This document shows positions 9,376 to 17,180 of a stretch of DNA of 64,000 bases, in pieces. Every line of letters starts with the position of its first letter. The first letter of the stretch is position 1. The position numbers and the translations under genes are program-made. Below the pieces are notes generated by a model, which saw only the letters and a program-made list of their open reading frames with translations, searched no databases and was not told where the DNA came from. Origin of the DNA: Rathayibacter sp. VKM Ac-2760 (GTDB lineage: Bacteria > Actinomycetota > Actinomycetes > Actinomycetales > Microbacteriaceae); the NCBI RefSeq assembly GCF_009834185.1, contig NZ_CP047173.1, positions 2,356,001 to 2,420,000 of the forward strand. Reading direction: 5' to 3'.

Positions 9376-10749
9376 GTGTCGGAAGAGCGCTACGACCTGG
9401 TCGTGCTCGGAGGTGGCAGCGGCGGGTACGCGGCGGCCCTGCGCGCGACCCAGCTCGGGATGAGCGTGGCGATCGTGGAGCGCGACAAGCTCGGCGGCAC
9501 CTGCCTGCACCGCGGCTGCGTCCCGACCAAAGCTCTCCTGCACGCCGCCGAGCTCGCCGACGGCGCCCGTGACGCCCAGAAGTACGGCGTGCTCGCCGGC
9601 TTCCAGGGCATCGACGTCCCCGGCGTCACGCGCTACCGCGAGGGCGTCGTCGCCGGCAAGTACAAGGGGCTGCAGAGCCTGGTCTCCGCGCGCGGAATCA
9701 CCGTCGTCTCCGGCGAGGGCCGGTTGACCGGACCGAGGACCGTGACGGTCGGCGAGCACGTGCTGCACGGCGGCTCGATCGTCGTCGCGACCGGCTCCGC
9801 CTCGCGCACGCTGCCCGGCATCGAGATCGGCGGCCGCGTGATCACCAGCGACCAGGCGCTCGAGCTCGACCACGTGCCGGACCGGGTCGTGGTGCTCGGC
9901 GGCGGCGTCATCGGAGTCGAGTTCGCGAGCGTCTGGCGCTCCTTCGGTGCCGAGGTCACGATCGTCGAGGCCCTCCCCCACCTCGTGCCGAACGAGGACG
10001 AGAGCGTCAGCAAGCAGTTCGAGCGCGCCTTCCGCCGCCGCGGGATCTCGTTCACCGTCGGCACGCGGGTCACCGGCGTCGCGCAGAACGACGAGGGCGT
10101 GTCCGTCTCGCTCGAGAACGGGACGACCGTCGAGGGCGACCTCCTCCTCGTGGCGGTCGGCCGCGGACCCGTCACCGCCGGCCTCGGCCTGGAGGAGATC
10201 GGCGTGACGCTCGACCGCGGCTACGTGATCACCGACGAGCGCCTGCAGACCTCGGTGCCCGGCGTCTACGCCGTCGGCGACATCGTGCCCGGCCTCCAGC
10301 TCGCGCACCGCAGCTTCCAGCAGGGGATCTTCGTCGCCGAGGAGCTCGCCGGCCTCGCGCCGCAGACGGTCGGCGACCTCAACATCCCGAAGGTCACCTA
10401 CAGCGACCCGGAGGTGGCGTCCGTCGGCCTGACCGAGGCGCGCGCGATCGCCGAGTACGGCGCCGAGCGGATCGCGAGCTACGACTACGGGCTGGGCGGC
10501 AACGCGAAGAGCACGATCATCGGCACCGCGGGCTCCGTCAAGGTCGTCCGCGTCGTCGACGGCCCGGTCGTCGGCGTCCACATGATCGGCGCCCGCGTCG
10601 GCGAGCTGATCGGCGAGGCCCAGCTCATCGTGAACTGGGAGGCGCACCCCGAGGACGTCGCCCCCTTCGTGCACGCGCACCCCACGCAGAACGAGGCGCT
10701 CGGCGAGGCGCACCTCGCTCTCGCGGGGAAGCCGCTGCACGCCCTCTAG
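9376..10749 (+). CDS. lpdA: Dihydrolipoyl dehydrogenase (E3)
   Basis: FAD flavoprotein of 457 residues that reoxidises the lipoyl arm of 2-oxoacid dehydrogenase complexes with NAD. N-terminal FAD fold LVVLGGGSGGYAA, redox disulfide GGTCLHRGC (C43, C48), NAD-binding fold VVVLGGGVIGVEFAS, and the C-terminal catalytic segment HAHPTQNEALGEA with the active His. GTG start at 9376 with AAGGGAG 7 nt upstream. The lipoyl E2 gene lies 81 nt downstream on the same strand, so E3 and E2 are probably made for the same complex. Confidence 0.96.
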   Translation: MSEERYDLVVLGGGSGGYAAALRATQLGMSVAIVERDKLGGTCLHRGCVPTKALLHAAELADGARDAQKYGVLAGFQGIDVPGVTRYREGVVAGKYKGLQSLVSARGITVVSGEGRLTGPRTVTVGEHVLHGGSIVVATGSASRTLPGIEIGGRVITSDQALELDHVPDRVVVLGGGVIGVEFASVWRSFGAEVTIVEALPHLVPNEDESVSKQFERAFRRRGISFTVGTRVTGVAQNDEGVSVSLENGTTVEGDLLLVAVGRGPVTAGLGLEEIGVTLDRGYVITDERLQTSVPGVYAVGDIVPGLQLAHRSFQQGIFVAEELAGLAPQTVGDLNIPKVTYSDPEVASVGLTEARAIAEYGAERIASYDYGLGGNAKSTIIGTAGSVKVVRVVDGPVVGVHMIGARVGELIGEAQLIVNWEAHPEDVAPFVHAHPTQNEALGEAHLALAGKPLHAL

Positions 10750-10830
10750 AACCACTGCGGGGCGGCGTCCGGCCGCTCCCGCTTCACTAAACTGAACCAA
10801 CGAACACAAGCGTCTTAAGGAGACAGGCTC

Positions 10831-12291
10831 ATGAGCGAATCCGTCAGCCTCCCGGCACTCGGAGAGAGTGTCACGGAAGGAACGGTCACCCGCTGGCTGA
10901 AGAACGTCGGTGACCGCGTCGAGGTCGACGAGCCGCTGCTCGAGGTCTCGACCGACAAGGTGGACACCGAGATCCCGTCGCCCGTCGCCGGTGTCATCGA
11001 GGAGATCCTCGTCCAGGAGGACGAGACCGTCGAGGTCGGCGCCGAGCTGGTCCGCATCGGCGACGGCTCCGGAGCCGCGGCCGCGGCTGAGCCCGAGGCC
11101 CCCGCCGCCGAGGAGTCGCCCGAGGCCGAGGCCGCCGAGACCGAGCCGACCGACGAGGTCACCCCCTCCGTCGACGCGGAGACCGAGGAGGAGGCGCCCG
11201 CCCCCGCCGAGCCCGAGCCGGCGCCTGCCGCCGAGAAGCCCGCCGCGCCCGAGGTGTCCGCTCCGGCCCCCTCCGCCCCGGCCCCCGCCGCTCCTGCTCC
11301 CGCCGCTCCGGCGCCTGCCGCCGCAGCCGCTCCGGCGCCCGCCGCGACCCCCGAGGCGACCGACTCGAACCCCGGCTACGTCACGCCCCTCGTGCGCAAG
11401 CTCGCCGGCGAGAACGGCATCGACCTGTCGGCCCTCACCGGCACCGGTGTCGGCGGGCGCATCCGCAAGCAGGACGTGCTCGACGCCGTCGAGGCCGCCA
11501 AGTCGGCTCCCGCCCCGGTCCCGGCTCCCGCCGCGGCCGCCGCGAAGGCCGCGCGCACGCCGCTCGAGACCTCGCCGCTGCGCGGAACCACGCAGCCGAT
11601 GACCCGCCTGCGCAAGGTGCTCGCGCAGCGCGCCGTCGAGTCGATGCAGTCGACCGCCCAGCTCACCTCGGTCGTCGAGGTCGACGTCACGGCTGTCGCC
11701 CGCTTCCGCGACTCGGTCAAGAAGACCTTCAACGAGAAGACCGGCGCCAAGCTGTCCTTCCTGCCGTTCTTCGCCCTCGCGGCCGCCGAGGCGCTCAAGG
11801 CCTACCCGGTGATCAACTCGACGCTCGACGGCGACTCGATCGTCTACCCGGACCACGAGAACATCAGCATCGCGGTCGACACCGAGCGCGGCCTGCTGAC
11901 CCCGGTGCTGAAGAACGCGTCGGAGCTCACCCTCGCGCAGATCGCCACGACCATCGGCGACCTCGCGGAGCGCACCCGCAACAACAAGCTCAAGCCCGAC
12001 GAGCTGGCCGGCGGCACCTTCACGCTGACGAACACCGGCTCGCGCGGCGCGCTGTTCGACACGCCCGTCGTGTTCCTGCCGCAGACCGCGATCCTCGGCA
12101 CCGGCATCGTCACGAAGAAGCCGGCCGTGGTCCAGGTCGACGGCAGCGACGCGATCGCGATCCGCTCGACCGTGTTCCTCGCCCTCTCCTACGACCACCG
12201 CACGGTCGACGGCGCCGACGCGGCCCGCTTCCTGGTGGCCATCAAGGAGCGCCTCGAGGAGGGCTCGTTCGAGAACGACCTCGGCCTCTGA
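10831..12291 (+). CDS. sucB: 2-oxoglutarate dehydrogenase-type dihydrolipoamide acyltransferase (E2)
   Basis: Core acyltransferase of a 2-oxoacid dehydrogenase complex, 486 residues. One lipoyl domain (residues 1-80) with the lipoylated Lys in STDKVDTEIPSP (K43), an Ala/Pro/Glu-rich linker, a peripheral-subunit-binding domain (TPLVRKLAGENGIDLSALTG) and the catalytic domain ending in SYDHRTVDGADAARFL with the active His/Asp. A clear AAGGAGA lies before the ATG. The symbol could equally be dlaT or pdhC, since in actinobacteria such proteins may serve pyruvate and 2-oxoglutarate complexes; the specificity is not decidable here. Confidence 0.93.
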   Translation: MSESVSLPALGESVTEGTVTRWLKNVGDRVEVDEPLLEVSTDKVDTEIPSPVAGVIEEILVQEDETVEVGAELVRIGDGSGAAAAAEPEAPAAEESPEAEAAETEPTDEVTPSVDAETEEEAPAPAEPEPAPAAEKPAAPEVSAPAPSAPAPAAPAPAAPAPAAAAAPAPAATPEATDSNPGYVTPLVRKLAGENGIDLSALTGTGVGGRIRKQDVLDAVEAAKSAPAPVPAPAAAAAKAARTPLETSPLRGTTQPMTRLRKVLAQRAVESMQSTAQLTSVVEVDVTAVARFRDSVKKTFNEKTGAKLSFLPFFALAAAEALKAYPVINSTLDGDSIVYPDHENISIAVDTERGLLTPVLKNASELTLAQIATTIGDLAERTRNNKLKPDELAGGTFTLTNTGSRGALFDTPVVFLPQTAILGTGIVTKKPAVVQVDGSDAIAIRSTVFLALSYDHRTVDGADAARFLVAIKERLEEGSFENDLGL

Positions 12292-12314
12292 CGACCCCTC
12301 GCTGACGCGCCGCA

Positions 12315-13817
12315 CTAGCGGCCCCCGTCGGTGAAGACGTCCCGCAGAAGCCAGCCGGCCTCCGTCCTGATCATCAGGACGGAGGCCTTCGTCGTTCCCG
12401 GGTCCGCCCCGATCGCGACGATCGCCGAGGCGCCGTTCACGTCGGCGTGCACGGCAGCGACCGCGGGCGCGGCCGCGACGAGCGCTTCGACCGAGGCCGC
12501 GTCGGACCGGATCGGCGAGTCAGCCGTGGTGAGCCCGGCGATGCAGACCACCTCGGCCGAGCCGCAGTGGCGGACGGCACCGAGCAGAGCCGTCGCGGCC
12601 TCCTCGGCGCCGACGTCGGGACCCGGTGGACGGACGTCGGGAGTGGATGCCGGACTCGCGGAGGCGGTCGGGGTCGACGTCGGACTCGCGGACGTGGTCG
12701 GAGTCGACGTCGGACTCGCGGACGTGGTCGGAGTCGACGTCGGACTCGCGGACGCGGTCGGCGTGGCCGTCGGACTCGGCGTCACGGTCGGCGTCGTTCG
12801 CGAGCGTTCCGGCACCGGCTGCGCGTCGCTCGGCCGCATCTCCGTCCGCTCGGAGGCGGGGGTCCCCGCCTCCGCACCCCGTTGCGGGCCCACTCCGCTC
12901 GCCAGCAGGGCACCGAGCAGGATGACGGCTCCCGCGATCAGGGGACCGCGCCGTCGGCGGACGACGCCCCGCAGCCGAGCCTGCCAGCCGTCGAAGGGAT
13001 GCGATCGCCGATGCCGGGCCGGAACCTCGGCGCTCCGCCCGGCCGGGCCTCCCGGGTCGGCACTCCGCCGGTCCGGAGGGCCCTCCATTCGGAGCAGGGC
13101 ACCGAGCGGTCGCGGCGCGGCCGACCGGTAGAGCAGTGCCTCCAGCTCCTCCAGGTCGTCCTGCGCATCCGGGCTCCCCCGCCACTCCGGGCAGCGGTCT
13201 CGGCAGCGGCCCAGGAGGTCGCGGACGGCGGCGCCGACCTCCTCGACGGACCTCGCGGCCGCGGACCCGCTCAGCAGCAGGACCGGCCGCCCCTCCTCGG
13301 TCAGCCCGACGGCGTCAGCGCCCGGAGCGAGCAGCACCCCGTCGACGGCCGCCTCGCGGAGTGCTGCGATCACCGGCGCGAGGACGGTGACCACGGCGCC
13401 GGGCGGCAGCCGCGCACCCGAGTCGAGCACCTGCTCCAGCGTGCGGACGATCGGCGGCTCCGTCAGCAGCACGAGGCCCGCGCGGACGATCCCGACGTCG
13501 ACCAGATGCTCCCGGTGCTCGTGCCGCCCGAGCCGGTCGAGCCCCAGCCGCAGCACCCGCTCCGCCCGCTCCCGGGAGAGCACCAGGGCGTTCAGCACCC
13601 CGCCGTCGTCCCCTCGCACGAGCGGACCGAGCGCCCCGGCTCCGACCACGGCGGCGGCGGCGATCCGCTCGCCCGGCCCGACGGCGCTCGGCCCCGGCCC
13701 TCTCGCCGCCGCTCCCCTCGCCGACGTCCCTCGCTCCGCCGTCCCTCGCCCCACCGTCCCTCGCCCCACCGTCCCTCGCCCCACCGTCCCTCGCCCCACC
13801 GTGCCGCTCGCTGCCAT
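12315..13817 (-). CDS. Probable transmembrane protein with a degenerate kinase-like domain
   Basis: Protein of 500 residues, not recognised as a named family. Residues 5-25 are four copies of TVGRG. Residues 50-205 follow the order of a Ser/Thr kinase: GAGALG in place of the glycine loop, HEHREHLVDVGIVRAGLVLLTE like beta strands 4-5, TLEQVLDSGARLPPGAVV like the hinge and helix D, then VDGVLLAPGADAVGLTEEGRPVLLLSG where HRD, N and DFG would stand. None of Lys, HRD or DFG is present. One membrane helix (about 291-310), a Ser/Thr/Pro linker with repeated SPTSTPTTSA (340-395), and a C-terminal outer domain of about 100 residues follow. Start at 13817; an in-frame start at 13985 would overlap the divergent gene. 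Function unknown. Confidence 0.65.
   Translation of the reverse strand: MAASGTVGRGTVGRGTVGRGTVGRGTAERGTSARGAAARGPGPSAVGPGERIAAAAVVGAGALGPLVRGDDGGVLNALVLSRERAERVLRLGLDRLGRHEHREHLVDVGIVRAGLVLLTEPPIVRTLEQVLDSGARLPPGAVVTVLAPVIAALREAAVDGVLLAPGADAVGLTEEGRPVLLLSGSAAARSVEEVGAAVRDLLGRCRDRCPEWRGSPDAQDDLEELEALLYRSAAPRPLGALLRMEGPPDRRSADPGGPAGRSAEVPARHRRSHPFDGWQARLRGVVRRRRGPLIAGAVILLGALLASGVGPQRGAEAGTPASERTEMRPSDAQPVPERSRTTPTVTPSPTATPTASASPTSTPTTSASPTSTPTTSASPTSTPTASASPASTPDVRPPGPDVGAEEAATALLGAVRHCGSAEVVCIAGLTTADSPIRSDAASVEALVAAAPAVAAVHADVNGASAIVAIGADPGTTKASVLMIRTEAGWLLRDVFTDGGR
12357..12387. terminator. Perfect hairpin between convergent sucB and the pseudokinase gene
   Basis: Fourteen base pairs, arms GGCCTCCGTCCTGA and TCAGGACGGAGGCC with a 3-nt loop. 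It lies 66 nt past the sucB stop but inside the 3' coding end of the opposite-strand gene, so it would terminate sucB within that gene. No clear U tract. Confidence 0.5.
12640..12790. repeat. Tandem 30-bp coding repeats (SPTSTPTTSA linker)
   Basis: Near-identical 30-bp units encode ten-residue SPTSTPTTSA-type repeats of the extracellular linker of the pseudokinase-like protein. The repeat is in frame with the protein, so it is a coding minisatellite rather than an array of spacers. Confidence 0.85.
13741..13800. repeat. Four exact 15-bp tandem repeats
   Basis: Four identical copies of GTCCCTCGCCCCACC, read on the minus strand as GTVGR-type pentapeptides at the N-terminus of the pseudokinase-like protein. 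Confidence 0.9.
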
Positions 13818-13966
13818 GAGCCGAGGATGGCCGCCGCCTCCGCTCGGCAGGCGCGACGCCGCCCGATCGGTGGAGGGGGGCGCGCCGACGCGCCCTGGGG
13901 AGGAGCCCGAGCGGCCCTCCCCGCGCGGATCCACCCGGATCGGTCTCCCCCGCCGGGTCGGCTCGG

Positions 13967-13972
13967 TATCCT
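13967..13972 (+). promoter_or_regulatory. -10 box for leaderless DUF4191 transcript
   Basis: TATCCT ends 6 nt before the ATG at 13979. Confidence 0.55.
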
Positions 13973-13978
13973 GGGGGA

Positions 13979-14689
13979 ATGGCACGCAGCACGGAACCGT
14001 CGACGAAGGCGGTCAAGGAACCCGGACGTCTCAAGCAGATGTGGCAGGTGTTCCAGATGACCCGCCGCTACGACAGCAGCGCGGTCTGGATCATCCTCCT
14101 CGCCCTCGCCGTCCCCATCCTGATCGGCGTGCTCCTCGGAGTCCTGCTCGGCGACGGCAACGGCTTCGTCATCGCCCTCTGGATCGTCGTCGGCGTGATG
14201 GCCGGTCTCGTCGCCGGCCTCGCCGTGCTGTCCCGTCGTGCGGAGCGCGCCGCCTACGGGCAGATCGCCGGTCAGCCCGGCGCCGTCGGAGCGGTCCTGC
14301 GCAGCGGTCTCCGCGGCACCTGGACCGGCGGCGAGATGCCGGTCGCCGTCAACGGCAAGACCCAGGACGCGGTCTACCGCGCCGTCGGCCGCGGCGGTGT
14401 CGTGCTGATCGCCGAGGGCCCCGCCGGCCGCACCAAGCGCATGCTCGAGGACGAGCGCCGCAAGGTGACCCGCATCCTCCCCAACGTCCCCGTCACATTC
14501 GTCAACGTCGGCCCCGACGCGGAGGCCGTGCCGCTGCACAAGGTGCCGCGCACGCTTGCCAAGACCAAGAAGGTGCTGACCAAGGCCGAGGTGCTCGCGG
14601 TCAAGAACCGGCTCGCCTCGCTGAACACGTCGCTGCCCATCCCCAAGGGCGTCGACCCGTTCAAGGTGCGGCCGCAGCGCTCGCGCTGA
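13979..14689 (+). CDS. DUF4191 membrane protein
   Basis: Protein of 236 residues of the actinobacterial DUF4191 family. A Lys-rich N-terminus with MWQVFQMTRRYD is followed by two membrane helices (about residues 35-58 and 63-84), then a cytoplasmic domain with VGRGGVVLIAEGP and a basic segment KRMLEDERRKVTRILP. In M. tuberculosis and Streptomyces this gene sits between the lipoate genes and glnA, and here too an RDD protein and glnA follow. Function is not established; a role near lipoate or nitrogen metabolism is only suggested by context. Leaderless start at 13979. Confidence 0.87.
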   Translation: MARSTEPSTKAVKEPGRLKQMWQVFQMTRRYDSSAVWIILLALAVPILIGVLLGVLLGDGNGFVIALWIVVGVMAGLVAGLAVLSRRAERAAYGQIAGQPGAVGAVLRSGLRGTWTGGEMPVAVNGKTQDAVYRAVGRGGVVLIAEGPAGRTKRMLEDERRKVTRILPNVPVTFVNVGPDAEAVPLHKVPRTLAKTKKVLTKAEVLAVKNRLASLNTSLPIPKGVDPFKVRPQRSR

Positions 14690-14700
14690 CGTGCACGGCG

Positions 14701-14737
14701 GAACGGGCCGGTCGGGATCGCTCCCGCCGGCCCGTTC
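14701..14737. terminator. Bidirectional terminator hairpin between DUF4191 and RDD genes
   Basis: Arms GAACGGGCCGGTCGGGA and TCCCGCCGGCCCGTTC pair with a single bulge. The hairpin lies 12 nt after the DUF4191 stop and between two convergent genes. Confidence 0.7.
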
Positions 14738-14778
14738 GTCGTCTCCGGCGAGGCGCTGCCCCGAAAGAGTCCGCCGCG

Positions 14779-15201
14779 TCAGTACCGGACGAGCACCGTG
14801 CCCGCGACCTTGTCGTGGAAGCCGCGCTGGTCCGAGTCCCAGACCAGGGCCGGCACCAGGACGGCCAGCAGGACGGACCGCACCAGCGGGCGCCAGACGC
14901 CCACCCAGCCGCCACCGAGGCGCACGACGCGCAGCCCGAGCAGACGGTGACCGATGCTCCCGCCGATCGTCGGGATGAAAACGGCCTGCAGCACCACGAA
15001 CAGGACGATGCTCGCCCAGCGGTCGTAGTCGAAGAAGACGAACGACAGCAGCGCGACGATCGCGAAGTCGACGGCGAGGGCGGCGAATCGGCGCCCGACC
15101 CGGGCGACCGACATCCGGCCGTGCTCGGGGAGGCCGAGGCGCTCCCCCGGCCGCGCGCTCGGGGCGACTTCCGCGAAGGTCCTGCGTTCGGGTGCTGGCA
15201 T
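14779..15201 (-). CDS. RDD family membrane protein
   Basis: Protein of 140 residues with the RDD layout: RVGRRFAALAVDFAIVALLS (Arg and Asp of the family name), a second hydrophobic stretch FVVLQAVFIPTIGGSIGHRLLGLRVVR, and a last helix ending in DQRGFHDKVAGTVLV with the family's conserved D/R/H.K segment. About three membrane helices. Conserved neighbour of glnA in actinobacteria; function unknown. ATG at 15201 has a -10 box TAGCAT 6 nt upstream. Confidence 0.88.
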   Translation of the reverse strand: MPAPERRTFAEVAPSARPGERLGLPEHGRMSVARVGRRFAALAVDFAIVALLSFVFFDYDRWASIVLFVVLQAVFIPTIGGSIGHRLLGLRVVRLGGGWVGVWRPLVRSVLLAVLVPALVWDSDQRGFHDKVAGTVLVRY

Positions 15202-15207
15202 CCTCCG

Positions 15208-15213
15208 ATGCTA
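15208..15213 (-). promoter_or_regulatory. -10 box for leaderless RDD-gene transcript
   Basis: TAGCAT on the minus strand, 6 nt before the ATG at 15201. Confidence 0.55.
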
Positions 15214-15379
15214 CCCGCGGCGCCCGTCCGCGAGCCGTGACCCGGCATCGGGGTCGAGTCCGGTCGTCACCGCCCCGTAACATGGTCGAAACAATCGGGA
15301 CACGGCGGGGAAACTCCCCGTCACTACCCTGGAACGGCTGCGCTCTGCAGCAACCCGTTACGCCATTGGAGACCTTTGC

Positions 15380-16804
15380 ATGTTTAAAGATTCTTCCGAG
15401 GTGCTCAAGTTCATCAAGGACACGGACGTCAAGTTCCTCGACATCCGGTTCACCGATCTCCCCGGTGTCCAGCAGCACTTCAACATCCCCGCCTCGACGG
15501 TCGACGAGGAGTTCTTCTCCGTCGGCCAGCTCTTCGACGGGTCCTCGATCCGCGGATTCGCGAACATCCACGAATCGGACATGCAGCTGATCCCTGACGT
15601 GACCACCGCCTACGTGGACCCCTTCCGCGTCGAGCGCACCCTGATCCTCGTCTTCGACATCTACAACCCGCGCAACGGGGAGATCTACTCGAAGGACCCG
15701 CGCCAGGTCGCCAAGAAGGCCGAGAAGTACCTCGCGTCGACCGGCATCGCCGACACCGCGTTCTTCGCCCCCGAGGCCGAGTTCTACATCTTCGACGACG
15801 TGCGCTACGAGGTCACCCAGAACTCCGCGTTCCACTCCGTCGACTCCGTCGAGGGCGCCTGGAACTCGGGCCGCGTCGAAGAGGGCGGCAACCTCGGCAA
15901 CAAGACCCCCTACAAGGGCGGCTACTTCCCCGTCAGCCCGGTCGACAAGCAGGCCGACCTGCGCGACGACATCTGCCTCAAGCTGATCGACGCCGGCCTC
16001 ATCCTCGAGCGCTCGCACCACGAGGTGGGCACCGGCGGCCAGGCGGAGATCAACTACCGCTTCGACACGATGGTCCACTCCGCGGACGACATCCTGAAGT
16101 TCAAGTACATCGTCAAGAACACGGCCGAGCAGTGGGGCAAGACCGCCACGTTCATGCCGAAGCCGCTCTTCGGCGACAACGGCTCGGGCATGCACACCCA
16201 CCAGTCGCTGTGGAACGACGGCAAGCCCCTGTTCTACGACGAGAACGGCTACGGCGGCCTGTCGGACATCGCCCGCTGGTACATCGGCGGCCTGCTCAAG
16301 CACGCCCCCGCGGTCCTCGCGTTCACGAACCCGACGGTCAACTCGTACCACCGCCTGATCCCGGGCTTCGAGGCGCCGGTCAACCTGGTCTACTCGGCCG
16401 GCAACCGCTCCGCGTCGATCCGCATCCCGATCACGGGCACCAACCCGAAGGCCAAGCGCATCGAGTTCCGTGCGCCCGACGCCTCGGGCAACCCGTACCT
16501 CGCGTTCGCCGCACAGCTGATGGCGGGCCTCGACGGCATCAAGAACCGCATCGAGCCGCACGAGCCGGTCGACAAGGACCTCTACGAGCTGCCCCCCGAG
16601 GAGGCCAAGCTCATCCCGCAGGTCCCCGCCTCGCTCGAGGAGGCCCTGGCCGCCCTCGAGGCCGACCACGAGTTCCTCCTGCAGGGCGGCGTGTTCACCC
16701 AGGAGCTCATCGACACCTGGATCGACTACAAGCGCGAGAAGGAGATCAAGCCCCTCGCGCAGCGCCCGCACCCCTTCGAGTTCGAGCTGTACTACGGCGT
16801 CTGA
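15380..16804 (+). CDS. glnA: Glutamine synthetase type I (adenylylation-controlled)
   Basis: GlnA1, 474 residues: ATP-dependent formation of glutamine from glutamate and ammonia. Visible are FDGSSIRGFANIHESDM, EAEFYIFDD, the ATP site NGSGMHTHQSLW, the loop NPTVNSYHRLIPG and NRSASIRIP. The adenylylation loop reads KDLYELPPEE with the target Tyr at residue 402, so this enzyme should be switched by GlnE, encoded just downstream on the other strand. TTGGAGACC precedes the ATG. The 5' region of about 180 nt may hold nitrogen-control sites, but none was recognised with confidence. Confidence 0.97.
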   Translation: MFKDSSEVLKFIKDTDVKFLDIRFTDLPGVQQHFNIPASTVDEEFFSVGQLFDGSSIRGFANIHESDMQLIPDVTTAYVDPFRVERTLILVFDIYNPRNGEIYSKDPRQVAKKAEKYLASTGIADTAFFAPEAEFYIFDDVRYEVTQNSAFHSVDSVEGAWNSGRVEEGGNLGNKTPYKGGYFPVSPVDKQADLRDDICLKLIDAGLILERSHHEVGTGGQAEINYRFDTMVHSADDILKFKYIVKNTAEQWGKTATFMPKPLFGDNGSGMHTHQSLWNDGKPLFYDENGYGGLSDIARWYIGGLLKHAPAVLAFTNPTVNSYHRLIPGFEAPVNLVYSAGNRSASIRIPITGTNPKAKRIEFRAPDASGNPYLAFAAQLMAGLDGIKNRIEPHEPVDKDLYELPPEEAKLIPQVPASLEEALAALEADHEFLLQGGVFTQELIDTWIDYKREKEIKPLAQRPHPFEFELYYGV

Positions 16805-16820
16805 TCCTGCCGGAACGCAC

Positions 16821-16854
16821 GAAGGGCCGTCCCTCCTCGGAGGGGCGGCCCTTC
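16821..16854 (+). terminator. Terminator hairpin after glnA
   Basis: Outer arms GAAGGGCCG and CGGCCCTTC with an inner CCCTC/GAGGG stem, 16 nt past the glnA stop. Confidence 0.75.
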
Positions 16855-16900
16855 CGCGTTCCCCGCGCCGCTCCCTCTGATGCGCCCGCAGCGCGACGGA

Positions 16901-17053
16901 CTACTCGTACAGGTAGAAGGTCCGCGCGCACGCCTCGGAGCAGAACGGGTCCCGTGGGCGGGCCGGTCGGAGCCCGCAGGCCTCGCAGAGCCGCGCACCT
17001 CGACGGCGCGAGCGGCGGAGCATTGCGAGGAGTCGAGCGAGCAAGCGTCCCAC
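16901..17053 (-). CDS. Small zinc-finger-like protein
   Basis: A reading frame of 50 codons (GTG start at 17053, or 40 codons from an ATG at 17023). It is rich in Arg at the N-terminus (MLRRSRRRGARL) and ends with CEACG, a 12-residue spacer and FCSEACARTF, a CxxC plus CxxxC pattern typical of a small treble-clef zinc site. It lies between the glnA terminator and the end of glnE. The pairing of basic and Cys4 segments suggests nucleic acid binding, but the family is not recognised, and it could be spurious because the gene is short. Confidence 0.5.
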   Translation of the reverse strand: MGRLLARLLAMLRRSRRRGARLCEACGLRPARPRDPFCSEACARTFYLYE

Positions 17054-17180
17054 CTTCGGGTTACAGTGCACAGCGGAGTCTTCGAAACCTATCAAGGTTC
17101 CAGGGTGGTGCCCATCCGTCGGACGGTCTTCCGCCCAGTTCGGGTGCCAGCACCCGCGGCGAGTGACGGGCCGGAGGACC

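Noticed and set aside
7642..12315. Huge minus-strand open frame continuing upstream of the PAC2 gene
   Set aside because: It is antisense to pepA, lpdA and sucB; only the part after 7641 matches a protein family.
12640..12790. Regular repeats resembling a CRISPR array
   Set aside because: Units are contiguous without unique spacers and encode an in-frame Ser/Thr/Pro linker.
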